Both the position numbers and the translations under genes were made by a program. Source: Anaerolineales bacterium (GTDB lineage: Bacteria; Chloroflexota; Anaerolineae; Anaerolineales; Villigracilaceae). From it: 64,000 nucleotides of DNA. Below the pieces are notes generated by a model. The model did no database searches. It had not been told where the DNA came from and worked only from the letters and a program-made list of their open reading frames with translations. The DNA lies in contig JAIXKJ010000008.1 of the NCBI GenBank assembly GCA_026928255.1, positions 1,031,298-1,095,297 on the forward strand. The letters are read 5' to 3'. Positions 63,733-64,000 of this stretch are shown here, piece by piece (position 1 is the first letter of the stretch; every line of letters starts with the position of its first letter).

Positions 63733-64000
63733 ATGTCAAAAAAACATCAACAACACGAAGAAGAAAATCAAGAAGCGCGGACTTTTGACGAATCGGAGCG
63801 CGAGGCGTTAATTCAGCAATTGAAAGATTCGGAAGCGCAAGTCGCCGAATATAAAGACGGCTGGGCGCGCTCGCAAGCCGACTTTCAAAATTATCGCAAG
63901 CGCATCGAGCGCGACAATGACTTGTTCAAGTCTGCGACTCGCGGCGACATCATCAAAAAAGTGTTGCCCGTGCTGGACGACTTGGAACGCGCCCTGCAAA
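63733..64000 (+). CDS. grpE: Nucleotide exchange factor GrpE (N-terminal part)
   Basis: The window ends after 89 codons. The visible part has a charged N-terminal tail (SKKHQQHEEENQEARTFDESER), then the GrpE coiled coil and the family motif ARSQADFQNYRKRIERDND...DIIKKVLPVLDDLERAL. GrpE releases ADP from DnaK. The ATG is at 63733, 9 nt after the hrcA stop. The gene runs off the right edge. Confidence 0.95.
   Translation, partial: MSKKHQQHEEENQEARTFDESEREALIQQLKDSEAQVAEYKDGWARSQADFQNYRKRIERDNDLFKSATRGDIIKKVLPVLDDLERALQ

Overview
The window looks like chromosomal DNA of a Chloroflexota bacterium, most likely class Anaerolineae. This is an inference. It rests on moderately high GC with strong codon bias, Thr/Pro-rich 'TPTPT' linkers in several envelope proteins, lipoprotein signals of the LAACG type, a CuA-type heme-copper oxidase operon, and the protein families present. 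No rRNA, CRISPR array, prophage or transposase is visible. No gene-free stretch exceeds about 300 bases; the longest (58988-59268) holds a large palindromic repeat.

Region 1 (1-13.0 kb) is peptide-type ABC transport. The 3' end of a family 5 binding protein is followed by two permeases and a membrane-anchored cytochrome c. A promoter then starts a complete second system: lipoprotein binding protein, two permeases, two ATPases and a small membrane protein. A lone third binding protein follows. Only one ATPase pair is present, so it may serve both permease pairs. In both operons a long perfect stem-loop lies directly after the binding-protein gene.

Region 2 (13-18.5 kb) has a response regulator with an uncharacterised output domain, tRNA-Gln(UUG), glmU, cdd, recO, a PHP phosphoesterase and a SlyD-like FKBP. 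Region 3 (18.5-28.1 kb, minus strand) carries obg, a cyclic-2,3-diphosphoglycerate synthetase homologue, bioY, argS, rpsT with a UUG start, a LysM protein, and uvrA with an in-frame palindromic repeat insertion. Region 4 (28.2-35.7 kb) holds envelope and unknown proteins: a SUMF1-domain protein, a conserved lipoprotein, two tandem GT-C-like membrane proteins, a divergent superfamily 1 helicase-like ATPase, and a decayed dienelactone hydrolase.

Region 5 (35.8-44.1 kb) contains a helical orphan, rplU-rpmA, an rpmE fused to an RNA polymerase alpha-CTD-like domain, tdk, hpt after a structured leader, a tRNA nucleotidyltransferase-like gene, a single-domain response regulator and pyruvate phosphate dikinase. 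Region 6 (44.1-52.9 kb) contains hemW, murJ, an SDR lacking its catalytic Tyr/Lys, a DUF503 gene, folC, lon and an M24 peptidase. Region 7 (52.9-64 kb) contains an operon for a heme-copper oxidase that lacks the active-site Tyr and so may be a nitric oxide reductase. It also has tag, a PfkB kinase, a GAF-PAS-cyclase, a PAP2 protein, a Ser/Thr kinase with a beta-propeller, hrcA and the start of grpE.

Several genes have a TATAAT-like box ending only 6-10 nt before the ATG, which suggests leaderless mRNAs. Starts were chosen from Shine-Dalgarno spacing, overlap and family N-termini; gene coordinates include the stop codon.
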